This document shows positions 53,991-61,951 of a DNA stretch of 64,000 nucleotides, piece after piece. Within the stretch, counting starts at the first letter, position 1. Each line of letters opens with the position of its first letter. Below the pieces are notes generated by a model that worked only from the letters and a program-made list of their open reading frames with translations, had not been told where the DNA came from and did not search any database. Origin of the DNA: Campylobacter concisus (GTDB lineage: Bacteria > Campylobacterota > Campylobacteria > Campylobacterales > Campylobacteraceae); assembly GCF_003048675.2 (NCBI RefSeq), contig NZ_CP060707.1, positions 310,001 through 374,000 of the forward strand, in the 5' to 3' direction. Both the position numbers and the translations under genes were made by a program.

Positions 53991-55143
53991 CAAACCAGCC
54001 ATTATCAGCGCCGCAGGTAGCAGTAGTGATGAGAATTTAATCTCGCTTTTAAGTGGCAAGAGATTTTTAAGTAAAAGCTGCGAATTTCACCCACAAAATG
54101 AGTTTTTGGTGGGTAAATTTAATGGCGCTTTGCCTAGCTTTTCAAGCAAAACTAAAGAGCACTTCAAAACTCGCACCAACGCCTTGCTTTTAAACACGAT
54201 GCTAGAGATCGATGAGGAGATAAAAAGAGCGATCAAAAAATATGGCAAAAGCCGTGTGGGAGTAGTTCTTGGCACTACAACAAGCGGCGTTGAGGAGAAT
54301 TTCGAGCCATTTAAAGGCTATATCGCGACTGGATTTTTTGATAAAAGCAGGTTTGGCATAAACAGAAACTGCCTTGCAAACGTGGCCGAGTTTGTGAGCG
54401 ACTTTTACGAGCTTAGCGGTCCAAGCTACTGCGTATCGACTGCGTGTACTTCAGGCGTTAAAGCAATCATAGAAGCAAAAAGGCTAATTGAAAGTGAGCT
54501 TTGTGATGCGGTCATTTGTGGAGGAGTAGACAGCCTAAATACGCTTACGATAAATGGCTTTAACTCGCTTAGTATCCTAAGCAGCGCCCCAAGCCAGGCA
54601 TTTTCTAAAAATAGAGAGGGGATAAATATCGGCGAAGGAGCTGGGCTATTTTTGCTAAGCCGTGATGAAATTTCAAACGTCGCAGTCGCCAGCTCAGCCT
54701 CAAACTGCGACGCTTTTCACATGACGCAGCCTGATTTTAGCGCTAAAATGGCGGTAAATTGCATAGAGAACGCGCTAAAAAGAGCTAGCATGTGTGGCGT
54801 GGACTATGTAAATTTACATGGCACCGGCACGCAGGCAAATGAGAAAATGGAGGCAAAAGCTATAAATTTAACGCTTGGTGCCACCTTTGCAAGCACGCTA
54901 AAGCCACAGATCGGTCACACGCTTGGGGCTGCTGGAGCAATAGAAAGCGCCATTTGCGCCATGCTTTGCATGCGAGAAAATAGCACCTTGCCGCCACACG
55001 TTTATGACGGCGAGTATGATGAGAACTTAGAGGCTATAAATTTAGTAAAAAGCGGCACGAAATTTGACGTAAAAACAGCGATGTCGCTATCTTTTGCCTT
55101 TGGCGGAGATAACGCCGCGATAATATTTAAAAGAGTGAGATGA
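53977..55143 (+). CDS. Beta-ketoacyl synthase of the aryl-polyene pathway (ApeO-like)
   Basis: A 388-residue elongating ketosynthase that condenses malonyl-ACP with the growing polyene. The catalytic triad is intact: Cys in CVSTACTSGVKA (about residue 158), His in LHGTGTQANEKMEAK (about 286) and His in QIGHTLGAAGAIES (about 315). The start is TTG 53977, with GAGGTAAAA upstream. In characterised clusters ApeO pairs with the chain-length factor ApeC, encoded further on at 57977. The gene overlaps the hotdog dehydratase by 4 bases. Confidence 0.88.
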   Translation: MIYVSKPAIISAAGSSSDENLISLLSGKRFLSKSCEFHPQNEFLVGKFNGALPSFSSKTKEHFKTRTNALLLNTMLEIDEEIKRAIKKYGKSRVGVVLGTTTSGVEENFEPFKGYIATGFFDKSRFGINRNCLANVAEFVSDFYELSGPSYCVSTACTSGVKAIIEAKRLIESELCDAVICGGVDSLNTLTINGFNSLSILSSAPSQAFSKNREGINIGEGAGLFLLSRDEISNVAVASSASNCDAFHMTQPDFSAKMAVNCIENALKRASMCGVDYVNLHGTGTQANEKMEAKAINLTLGATFASTLKPQIGHTLGAAGAIESAICAMLCMRENSTLPPHVYDGEYDENLEAINLVKSGTKFDVKTAMSLSFAFGGDNAAIIFKRVR

Positions 55144-55583
55144 TGATAAGTGATTATTTGCCACACAGCAGCGCCATAACCCTGATCGATGAAATTTTAG
55201 AATTTATCCCTTGTGAGAGCATAAAAGTAAGAAGCGTGATAAATGAGCAAAATCCTTTTTTAGAAGATGGGAGATTTCACACGCAAAAGGCGATAGAGAT
55301 GATGGCTCAAAGTCTTGGCATCTACGACTCCAAGATGCGTGAGCTAAGGGGCGAAAAGGCGATATTTGGCTTTTTGCTTGGTAGTAGAAAATTTGAAATT
55401 TTTAGGCCATATTTTAAAGTGGGCGATGAGATAGTGATCATTTCAAAGTGCTCCATTCAAGATGAGAGTGGTTTTGGCGTTTATGACAGCGAGCTTTTTG
55501 TAAATGGCGAGCTTGACGCAAGGGCGGTTTTAAACGTGATGAGCCCTGATGAAGAATTTGTAAAAAAGGCACTTAGTGAGTAA
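55140..55583 (+). CDS. Hotdog-fold 3-hydroxyacyl-ACP dehydratase (ApeP-like)
   Basis: A 147-residue hotdog protein of the FabA/FabZ-like group. The segment YLPHSSAITLIDEILEF corresponds to the catalytic-His loop and AIEMMAQSLGIYD to the central helix. In known APE systems ApeP works as a heterodimer with ApeI; here an ApeI-like domain is fused to the ligase at 60395. Overlaps both neighbours slightly (4 and 8 bases). Confidence 0.8.
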   Translation: MMISDYLPHSSAITLIDEILEFIPCESIKVRSVINEQNPFLEDGRFHTQKAIEMMAQSLGIYDSKMRELRGEKAIFGFLLGSRKFEIFRPYFKVGDEIVIISKCSIQDESGFGVYDSELFVNGELDARAVLNVMSPDEEFVKKALSE

Positions 55584-56295
55584 GAGAGTATTGATAACTG
55601 GATCAAGTAGGGGTATAGGAGCTAGCATCGCTAGGCGCCTTGCTAATGAATACGAAGTGGTGCTTCACGCAAGAAGTAAGAGCGATGAGCTTTTAAAGAT
55701 GGCTGGCGAGCTTGGGGCTAAATTTATGACATTTGACGTGGCTGATACCGCTGCAGCTAAAGAGGCGATAGAAGCTGACATGGAGGCAAATGGCGTCTAC
55801 TACGGCGTTATTTTAAACGCTGGCATAACAAGGGATAATACCTTTGTGGGGCTAAGCGATGAAGAGTGGTTTGATGTGATAGATATAAATTTAAATGGCT
55901 TTTACAACGTCCTAAGGCCAGCGCTAATGCCTATGATAAGGGCTAGAAAGCCAGCTAGGATAGTGACGCTAAGCTCTGTTTCAGGGGTCATTGGCAACAG
56001 AGGTCAGGTGAATTACTCAGCTAGCAAGGCAGGCATCATAGGAGCTAGCAAAGCCCTTGCAGTCGAGCTTGCCAGTAGGGGCATAACAGTAAACTGCGTG
56101 GCACCTGGGCTTATAAAGACAGATATGAGCGAAGAAATTTTAAATAGCGATTTTTTAGACGAGGTGCTAAAGGCCATACCTGCAAAAAGAGCTGGCGAGG
56201 CAGATGAGGTGGCAGGACTTGTTAAATTTCTACTAAGTGGCGAGGCTAGCTACATCACAAGGCAGGTTATCGGCGTAAATGGAGGACTTTGCTAA
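55576..56295 (+). CDS. 3-oxoacyl-ACP reductase, SDR family (ApeQ-like)
   Basis: A 239-residue FabG-type reductase using NADPH. Cofactor loop TGSSRGIGASIARRLA (about 7-22), NAG motif in ILNAGITRDNTF, and the catalytic Ser-Tyr-Lys in LSSVSGVIGNRGQVNYSASK are all present, as is PGLIKTDM. The start is GTG 55576, overlapping the dehydratase gene. It reduces the 3-keto group at each elongation step of the polyene. Confidence 0.9.
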   Translation: MSKRVLITGSSRGIGASIARRLANEYEVVLHARSKSDELLKMAGELGAKFMTFDVADTAAAKEAIEADMEANGVYYGVILNAGITRDNTFVGLSDEEWFDVIDINLNGFYNVLRPALMPMIRARKPARIVTLSSVSGVIGNRGQVNYSASKAGIIGASKALAVELASRGITVNCVAPGLIKTDMSEEILNSDFLDEVLKAIPAKRAGEADEVAGLVKFLLSGEASYITRQVIGVNGGLC

Positions 56296-57548
56296 TGCGT
56301 GTATTTGTCACAGGTATCGGCGCAGTCAGTGCTTTTGGCAACAGCTGGGAGGAGATGAGGGCTAAATTTCTTGCAGGCAAAAATGCCGTGAGATATATGA
56401 GCGAGTGGGAGGGCTATAAGGAGCTAAACACGCACCTAGCAGCTCCTATCATAGACTACAAACACCCGCAGGAGTGGGACAGGAAACAGCTAAGAAGCCT
56501 TGGTAAGGTCTCGTGTTATAGCGTGCATGCGGCTGGGCTTGCTTTAAAAGATGCTGGTTTGCTAAATGGCGAAGGCTTGCAGGCTACAAATTTAGACCCA
56601 AGCGTGCAAGATGGCAGGATGGGCGTAGCTAGTGGCTCAAGCACTGGTAGCACGGACTCTATCCTTGATATGGCAAAGCTAGTTTTGGACATGGATAGCG
56701 GCTTTAACGCAAATACCTATATAAAAATGATGCCTCACACCACAGCGGCAAATATCGCGCTATTTTACTCGCTAAAAGGACGCATCATCCCTACATCTTC
56801 GGCATGTACGAGCGGCTCACACGCCATTGGCTATGCTTATGAGAGCATAAAAAATGGCAGCATAGACATGATGCTAGCTGGTGGGGCTGAGGAGCTTTGT
56901 GTGAGTGAGGCATACGTCTTTGACAAGCTCTACGCGACTAGTGTGAAAAACAGCACTCCAAATTTGACACCAACGCCGTTTGAAAAAGATAGAGATGGCT
57001 TGGTACTTGGCGAGGGAGCTGGATTTTTAGTGCTTGAAAGCGAAGAGAGCGCCTTAAAAAGAGGAGCTAAAATTTACGCTGAGGTCGTTGGTTTTGGCTC
57101 TACGTGTGACGGCACGCATATCACTAGACCACAAAGCGCTACGATGAAAGCGGCGATGAGCTTAGCACTCCGCGCGGCAAAACTAGAGCCAAAAAGCATA
57201 GGCTACGTAAATGCCCATGCGACCGCGACAAAACATGGCGATATAGCTGAAAGTATCGCTACAAACGAGCTTTTTGGAGAGGACATCGCCATTAGCTCAC
57301 TTAAAAGCTATCTTGGTCACACGCTTGGCGCTTGTGGCGGACTAGAGGCGATCGCTAGCATAATGATGATGAGAGAAAAGCTCTTTTTCCCAACTATAAA
57401 TTTAAAAGTAACTGATCCTGAGTGTGCAAAGCTAAACTACTTAAAGGAGCCAACGCCGATAAAGACGGACTTTGTGATGAGTAACAACTTTGCATTTGGC
57501 GGTGTAAATACATCTTTGATATTTAAAAGAGTAGATAACAAATTTTAA
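56295..57548 (+). CDS. Beta-ketoacyl synthase II-like (ApeR-like)
   Basis: A 417-residue FabF-type ketosynthase. Catalytic residues are Cys in TSSACTSGSHAIGYA (about 175), His in VNAHATATKHGD (about 313) and His in LKSYLGHTLGACGGLEA (about 345). The start ATG at 56295 overlaps the previous stop by one base (TAATG), with GGAGGA at 56281-56286 as ribosome site. With the ApeO-like protein it gives the cluster two condensing enzymes, probably one for initiation and one for elongation. Confidence 0.9.
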   Translation: MRVFVTGIGAVSAFGNSWEEMRAKFLAGKNAVRYMSEWEGYKELNTHLAAPIIDYKHPQEWDRKQLRSLGKVSCYSVHAAGLALKDAGLLNGEGLQATNLDPSVQDGRMGVASGSSTGSTDSILDMAKLVLDMDSGFNANTYIKMMPHTTAANIALFYSLKGRIIPTSSACTSGSHAIGYAYESIKNGSIDMMLAGGAEELCVSEAYVFDKLYATSVKNSTPNLTPTPFEKDRDGLVLGEGAGFLVLESEESALKRGAKIYAEVVGFGSTCDGTHITRPQSATMKAAMSLALRAAKLEPKSIGYVNAHATATKHGDIAESIATNELFGEDIAISSLKSYLGHTLGACGGLEAIASIMMMREKLFFPTINLKVTDPECAKLNYLKEPTPIKTDFVMSNNFAFGGVNTSLIFKRVDNKF

Positions 57549-57560
57549 AAAGGATAGAAA

Positions 57561-57977
57561 ATGAAAAGATTAGTTTCATTAGTTGCCGTTTTGGCATTTG
57601 CCTCAAGCCTTAGCGCTAGAGATGACGTGAAGTATCACTCACTTGACTTTCTAAACGGCCCAAAGGCTAAAGAATTTTTGCTACCAAACGTTAGCATTAG
57701 CTTTGGCACAGGATACACTGGCAAGGTGATCGTAAGAGATATAACATCAAACAAAAAGACAAATGGCTTTAACAAAAGCGACGAAGAGGCTTGCCAGATC
57801 GCACTTCTCTCTGCTCTAAAGTCATTTCAAGAAAGAGCGGTGAAAGAGGGCGGCACGAAGGTTGTAAATTTGACTGGATATTACAAAAAACAGCCATTTA
57901 ACTCTAAGACTCAGTTTCAGTGCGGCAGCGGTTCTTTGATGTCTGGAGTCACACTAAGAGGCGACATCGCAAAATAA
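57561..57977 (+). CDS. Exported cluster protein, 'excinuclease ATPase subunit'-type annotation
   Basis: A 138-residue protein with a signal peptide (KRLVSLVAVLAFASSLSA) and a mature part of about 120 residues with two cysteines, in EEACQIA and FQCGSGSL. Proteins of this type occur within APE clusters and are sometimes labelled excinuclease ATPase subunit, a name that nothing in this sequence supports (no Walker motif). It is probably a periplasmic accessory protein of unknown role. AAAGGATAG precedes the ATG; the stop overlaps the next start by one base. Confidence 0.6.
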   Translation: MKRLVSLVAVLAFASSLSARDDVKYHSLDFLNGPKAKEFLLPNVSISFGTGYTGKVIVRDITSNKKTNGFNKSDEEACQIALLSALKSFQERAVKEGGTKVVNLTGYYKKQPFNSKTQFQCGSGSLMSGVTLRGDIAK

Positions 57978-58645
57978 TGAAATTTCAAGTTGATTTTTAT
58001 GACGCTATAGCTTACGGCGAGATCAGCGAGGATATAGCTAGATACAAAAAAGAATTTGATCTAGCAAAGATCCCGCCTATGCAAAGAAGGAGGCTAAGTA
58101 GTGCCGCGAAGTGCGCTTTTAGCCTGATTAGCGGCTTTGATAAGATCGACATGCCAGTCATTTTTAGCTCTTATGAGGGCGAGATAAATCGCTGCTTTGA
58201 GCTAGAAACTGCACTTGCAAAGGCTGAGCCAGTATCGCCAACGTCGTTTTCGCTCTCTGTGCATAACGCTATCTCGTCGCTTCTTAGCATCGAAGCTAAA
58301 AATCACAATGAAATTCTAGCCATCTCATCATTTAGCCCAGTGGAAGACGCGCTGCAAGCTGCGTTTTTAAGGCTAAATGACGGATATGAAAAGGTGCTTA
58401 TCCTAGCCTATCATGAGTCGATATCACAGAGCTATTTTGATGAGCAAAAGCCATCATTTATGCTAGCGCTTGTCGTCTCAAAGGCAAAAGATAAGAGAGT
58501 TTTAACTCTAAAAAGAGTGGAAAAAGAAGAAGAAATTTCAGAAAATTTACTGCAAAGTTTCATCGTAAATTTTGACCCAAATTTGGCAAAAACGTGGCAA
58601 AGTAGCAGTCATTTCGCTTCTTGGAATTTTAGCTATGAGCCTTAA
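57977..58645 (+). CDS. Ketosynthase-like chain-length factor (ApeC-like)
   Basis: A 222-residue, N-terminal-type ketosynthase domain. FSLSVHNAISSLLSIEAK is the motif of the beta-ketoacyl synthase N-terminal domain family, where the active-site Cys of true synthases is replaced by small residues. It therefore cannot condense by itself and fits the ApeC subunit that pairs with ApeO. The start ATG 57977 overlaps the preceding stop (TAATG). The 3' end overlaps the acyltransferase gene by 11 bases. Confidence 0.78.
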   Translation: MKFQVDFYDAIAYGEISEDIARYKKEFDLAKIPPMQRRRLSSAAKCAFSLISGFDKIDMPVIFSSYEGEINRCFELETALAKAEPVSPTSFSLSVHNAISSLLSIEAKNHNEILAISSFSPVEDALQAAFLRLNDGYEKVLILAYHESISQSYFDEQKPSFMLALVVSKAKDKRVLTLKRVEKEEEISENLLQSFIVNFDPNLAKTWQSSSHFASWNFSYEP

Positions 58646-59381
58646 AATTTTAAGAGCTGGATTTTTATTTTTCTTTTTTGCACTCATTTGCATAAGTGGC
58701 GATCTTTTGCTAGTGCCAGCCGTGCTTTTAGGGCTAAATAAATTTAAATTTGTGCAAAATTTATGCCGAGATATTGTTAGAGTTTCTTGGGGATTTTTTA
58801 TAAAAGTTACTAAAATTTGTGGGTATCTAGACTATAAATTTGAGCTTACTAAGCTAAATGGCGGCTCAAATTTAGTCATCGCAAACCACCCTTCGCTCCT
58901 TGATGTGGTCTTTTTGGTCTCAAAATTTAAAAGGATAAACTGCATCGTAAAGGGCGAGCTTGGCAAAAATATATTTTTATTTGCGGCGATTAGGGCGTGC
59001 AACTACATACCAAACACAAATAACGAGGAATTTTTACAAAAAAGCGTAGATGTTTTAAAAAGCGGCGAAAATTTGCTCATTTTCCCAGAGGGCACACGCA
59101 CGAAAGATGAGATCATCTTTCATAAAGCGGCCGCATACATGGGCATAAAAGGCGCGTCTAACGTGGTTTGCGTGGGTATAAATATGGCTCCAAGAAGCCT
59201 TAGAAAAAATGAGCCATGGTACAAAACGCCAGATGAAAAGATAAAGTACGTCTTTAAAGAGCTAAAGAAATTTGAAGTTGGTGAGTTTTTAAAAGATAGG
59301 CCAAGCCCCGTAAGGGCGAGGGCGCTACACGAAGAGATAAGTAAAATTTATAAGGAGGAATTTAGTGAAAGAACTAGTTAA
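58635..59381 (+). CDS. 1-acyl-glycerol-3-phosphate acyltransferase-like protein
   Basis: A 248-residue membrane acyltransferase of the PlsC family. The HX4D catalytic motif is in IANHPSLLDVVFL (about residue 82), and the substrate-binding LLIFPEGTRTKDE lies at about 150. One or two N-terminal hydrophobic helices. In the APE pathway such an enzyme may attach the polyene to a membrane lipid. The start at ATG 58635 is chosen because it precedes the membrane helix; upstream in-frame codons are inside the chain-length-factor gene. Confidence 0.82.
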   Translation: MSLKILRAGFLFFFFALICISGDLLLVPAVLLGLNKFKFVQNLCRDIVRVSWGFFIKVTKICGYLDYKFELTKLNGGSNLVIANHPSLLDVVFLVSKFKRINCIVKGELGKNIFLFAAIRACNYIPNTNNEEFLQKSVDVLKSGENLLIFPEGTRTKDEIIFHKAAAYMGIKGASNVVCVGINMAPRSLRKNEPWYKTPDEKIKYVFKELKKFEVGEFLKDRPSPVRARALHEEISKIYKEEFSERTS

Positions 59382-59622
59382 TGAGATAAAAGAGCTGATC
59401 ATCACAAGCTTAAATTTAGAGGATATGAAGCCAAGCGATATCGACGAGAACGCGCCGCTTTTTAGCGAGGGGCTCGGGCTTGACAGCGTCGATGCACTAG
59501 AGCTTGGGCTTGCTGTGCAGAAAAAATATGGCCTCGTGCTTGACTCAAAGACAGCAAATTTAAAAGAGATATTCTTTAGCGTATCTTCTCTTGCAAAATA
59601 CATTTATGAAAATAGGAAATAA
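59365..59622 (+). CDS. Acyl carrier protein 1 (ApeE-like)
   Basis: An 85-residue acidic ACP with the phosphopantetheine serine in GLGLDSVDALEL (about residue 40). The start is GTG 59365 with a perfect AAGGAGG site 6 bases upstream. It carries the growing polyene chain. It is followed 2 bases later by a second ACP; the two-ACP arrangement is a hallmark of APE clusters. Confidence 0.92.
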   Translation: MKELVNEIKELIITSLNLEDMKPSDIDENAPLFSEGLGLDSVDALELGLAVQKKYGLVLDSKTANLKEIFFSVSSLAKYIYENRK

Positions 59623-59624
59623 CG

Positions 59625-59870
59625 ATGAGCGAAGTAGAAATTTTTGAAATTTTAAAGAAGGCTTTGATCGAGCTTTTTGAGATAGACGAGAGCAAGATAA
59701 GGCCTGAAACTAGGATATATGAGGACTTGCAGATAGATAGCATAGATGCTATTGATATGATTGACTACATCAAGCGCCAAACTGGCTATAGGCTGATGCC
59801 AGAGGATTTTAAAAACGTAAAAACGCTTGATGATATCGTAAAAGCCGTAGCAAAGAAATTTGAAGCATAA
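59625..59870 (+). CDS. Acyl carrier protein 2 (ApeF-like)
   Basis: An 81-residue ACP with the attachment serine in LQIDSIDAIDMIDY (about residue 38). It differs clearly from the first ACP, so the two probably have separate jobs such as starter loading and extension. The gene lies 2 bases downstream of ACP 1 and overlaps the next gene by 11 bases. Confidence 0.92.
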   Translation: MSEVEIFEILKKALIELFEIDESKIRPETRIYEDLQIDSIDAIDMIDYIKRQTGYRLMPEDFKNVKTLDDIVKAVAKKFEA

Positions 59871-60405
59871 GATAGTAAAAGTAGCGCTAGTTTTAGCAAG
59901 CATCGCCTACCCTTTGGTGCTATTTTTTTGGCAAAAGGGTGCCGCTTTTATCTTTTGTGTGCTATGTGCTCTTTGGCTGGCTAGGGCTTATTTTGAAAGC
60001 GGTAAAACAAGGCAGGTTTGCTTAGCAGCTGGGCTATTTTTTGCAGTCTGCGCTATTTTTAGAAGCGTAAATTTAGCGCTTTTATACCCAAGTATCGTAA
60101 GTCTTGGCTTTTTGGCGGTATTTTTTTACAGCTTAAAGGGTGAGGCAGTGATAACTAGGCTTGCTAGGCTAAAAGAGAAAAACATAGATGAAAAGGTCGT
60201 TAGCTACACAAGAGGACTAACTAAAATTTGGTGCTGGTTTTTCGTTTTTAACGCAGTTTTTACCTTTGTTTTGGCGCAGTTTGAAGATAAAATTTACTGG
60301 AGCATTTACTGCTCATTTGTATCTTATATCTTGATGGGAGTTTTGTTTTTTGGCGAAATTTTATATCGTAAAATTTTTATTTTAAAGAGGGAAAATGGAT
60401 TTTAA
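59860..60405 (+). CDS. Membrane protein of aryl-polyene cluster (COG4648-like)
   Basis: A 181-residue protein with about five or six membrane helices, starting at TTG 59860 inside the ACP 2 gene. It resembles the COG4648 membrane proteins placed between the ACP and the ligase genes in APE clusters (ApeG position). Function is unknown. A motif with charge, RLARLKEKNIDEKVVSYTRG, lies in a loop at about 95-115. It overlaps the ligase gene by 11 bases. Confidence 0.72.
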   Translation: MKHKIVKVALVLASIAYPLVLFFWQKGAAFIFCVLCALWLARAYFESGKTRQVCLAAGLFFAVCAIFRSVNLALLYPSIVSLGFLAVFFYSLKGEAVITRLARLKEKNIDEKVVSYTRGLTKIWCWFFVFNAVFTFVLAQFEDKIYWSIYCSFVSYILMGVLFFGEILYRKIFILKRENGF

Positions 60406-61951
60406 AAAGTGTCTAAAGGCATTTAAATTTGTGGACATCAACAAGGATCTTTACGAGTACGCGGCCACCTTTGGGGCAAATTTAAAAGAGAAAAATTTAA
60501 GCGAGATAGAAATTTATCTAAGCCAGAGCTTTGACTTTTGCGCCACTTTTTTTGGAGCGCTTGGAGTTGGCGTAAAACCTATCTTGCTTGCAAAGCCGAT
60601 ATATAGCGGGGATAAATTTGTTATTAATGATGAAAATTTTGGTGATTTTTTAGACTTTAGCAAGAGCATGGAGCTAAAATTTGATCAAAATTCTACATTT
60701 TTCCTTCAGACCTCAGGCTCTAGTGGAGCTAGTAAAAATATCCAAAAAAGCCTTGGAGCGATGATAGAAGAGGGGCTATTTTTAAAAGATGAGCTTGGAT
60801 TTGGCGAAGGGGATAAATTTTTTGCTAGCGTCTCGCACCAGCATATGTTTGGCCTTACATTTAAGATCTTTTTGCCGCTCATCTCTGGCGCAAAAGCCGT
60901 TAGCAAGGAGCTAAACTACCCAGAAGCGATCTTTGAGCTAGACCTTACAAATTTAAGCTTTGTAACAAGCCCAGTCCTACTTCAAACGCTAGTTTCTAGC
61001 CCAAGAGCGGCTGAAATTTCAGGGCTAAAAAACATCATCTGCGCAGGTTCGGCGCTAAAGAGCGAGCTAAGAGCCAGCATAGCAAAACTAAGCAGCACGC
61101 GTATCATTGACATCTACGGCAGCACCGAAACTGGCGCGGTGGCTAGAAATTTAGGCGATGAGCTTTTGCTTTTTAGCAAGGTAAAAGCAGGCCTTAGCGA
61201 GGACGAGGCGTTAAATGTGAGCTCGCCTTGGTGCGAGTTTTTCCAAACTAGTGACTGGGCGCAGATAGATGGTAGCAGGCTCACGCTAAAGGGCAGGATC
61301 GATAGGATCGTTAAGCTAAATGACAAAAGGGTCAATCTAATAAGTATAGAAAATAAGATGTTTGAAAGTGGTCTTTTAAAAGACTGCTACTGCGACACAC
61401 ATCCTAAATTTAAGCGTCTAGCTGCGCTTTTGGAGCTTAATGAAGAGGGTGTGAAGCTCTTTAGAGATAGCGGTAAAAAGGGCGTCGTAGCAAGGCTAAA
61501 TGAGCTTTTAAGGCCTGAGTTTAAAAATAGCGTTAGGTATTTTAAGATCGTTAGCTCGCTTTGCAAAAACGCTCAAAGCAAGTTTTTAAAGGCAAATTTT
61601 AAGATGCTTTTAGAAAAAAATGAGGAGCTTTCTTGGGAGAAAAGTGGCGAAGATGGCGTTTATAAATTTAAGACAAAGCTAAGTCCTGCGCTTGGCATTT
61701 TTATGGAGCATTTTCCAAATTTACCGCTTTTGCCTGGCTTTGTGCAGCTTGATTTTGTATTTAAATTTGCAAGAGAACTTGGCACAGAAATAGGCGATCA
61801 ATGCGTGGTGGAGAATTTGAAATTTTTAAAATTTGTAAGGCCAAATGACGAGCTTTGTATAGAAATTTCACAAAAAGATGAGAAGATTTACTTTGAGATA
61901 TTTTGTAACGGCACCAAGAGTGCTGGTGGTAGGATAAAGCTGGGCCTATGA
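60395..61951 (+). CDS. Fused aryl-ACP ligase and dehydratase-like domain (ApeH-ApeI fusion)
   Basis: A 518-residue two-domain protein. Residues about 1-410 form an AMP-binding ligase with FLQTSGSSGASKN (P-loop), IDIYGSTETGAV and LKGRIDRIVKLNDKRVNL; it should activate the aromatic starter acid for transfer to an ACP. Residues about 425-518 are a FabA/FabZ-like hotdog domain with the active-site His in FMEHFPNLPLLPGFVQL. In other APE clusters these are usually separate ApeH and ApeI proteins. The fusion keeps ligase and dehydratase together. It overlaps the glycosyltransferase gene by 4 bases. Confidence 0.87.
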   Translation: MDFKKCLKAFKFVDINKDLYEYAATFGANLKEKNLSEIEIYLSQSFDFCATFFGALGVGVKPILLAKPIYSGDKFVINDENFGDFLDFSKSMELKFDQNSTFFLQTSGSSGASKNIQKSLGAMIEEGLFLKDELGFGEGDKFFASVSHQHMFGLTFKIFLPLISGAKAVSKELNYPEAIFELDLTNLSFVTSPVLLQTLVSSPRAAEISGLKNIICAGSALKSELRASIAKLSSTRIIDIYGSTETGAVARNLGDELLLFSKVKAGLSEDEALNVSSPWCEFFQTSDWAQIDGSRLTLKGRIDRIVKLNDKRVNLISIENKMFESGLLKDCYCDTHPKFKRLAALLELNEEGVKLFRDSGKKGVVARLNELLRPEFKNSVRYFKIVSSLCKNAQSKFLKANFKMLLEKNEELSWEKSGEDGVYKFKTKLSPALGIFMEHFPNLPLLPGFVQLDFVFKFARELGTEIGDQCVVENLKFLKFVRPNDELCIEISQKDEKIYFEIFCNGTKSAGGRIKLGL

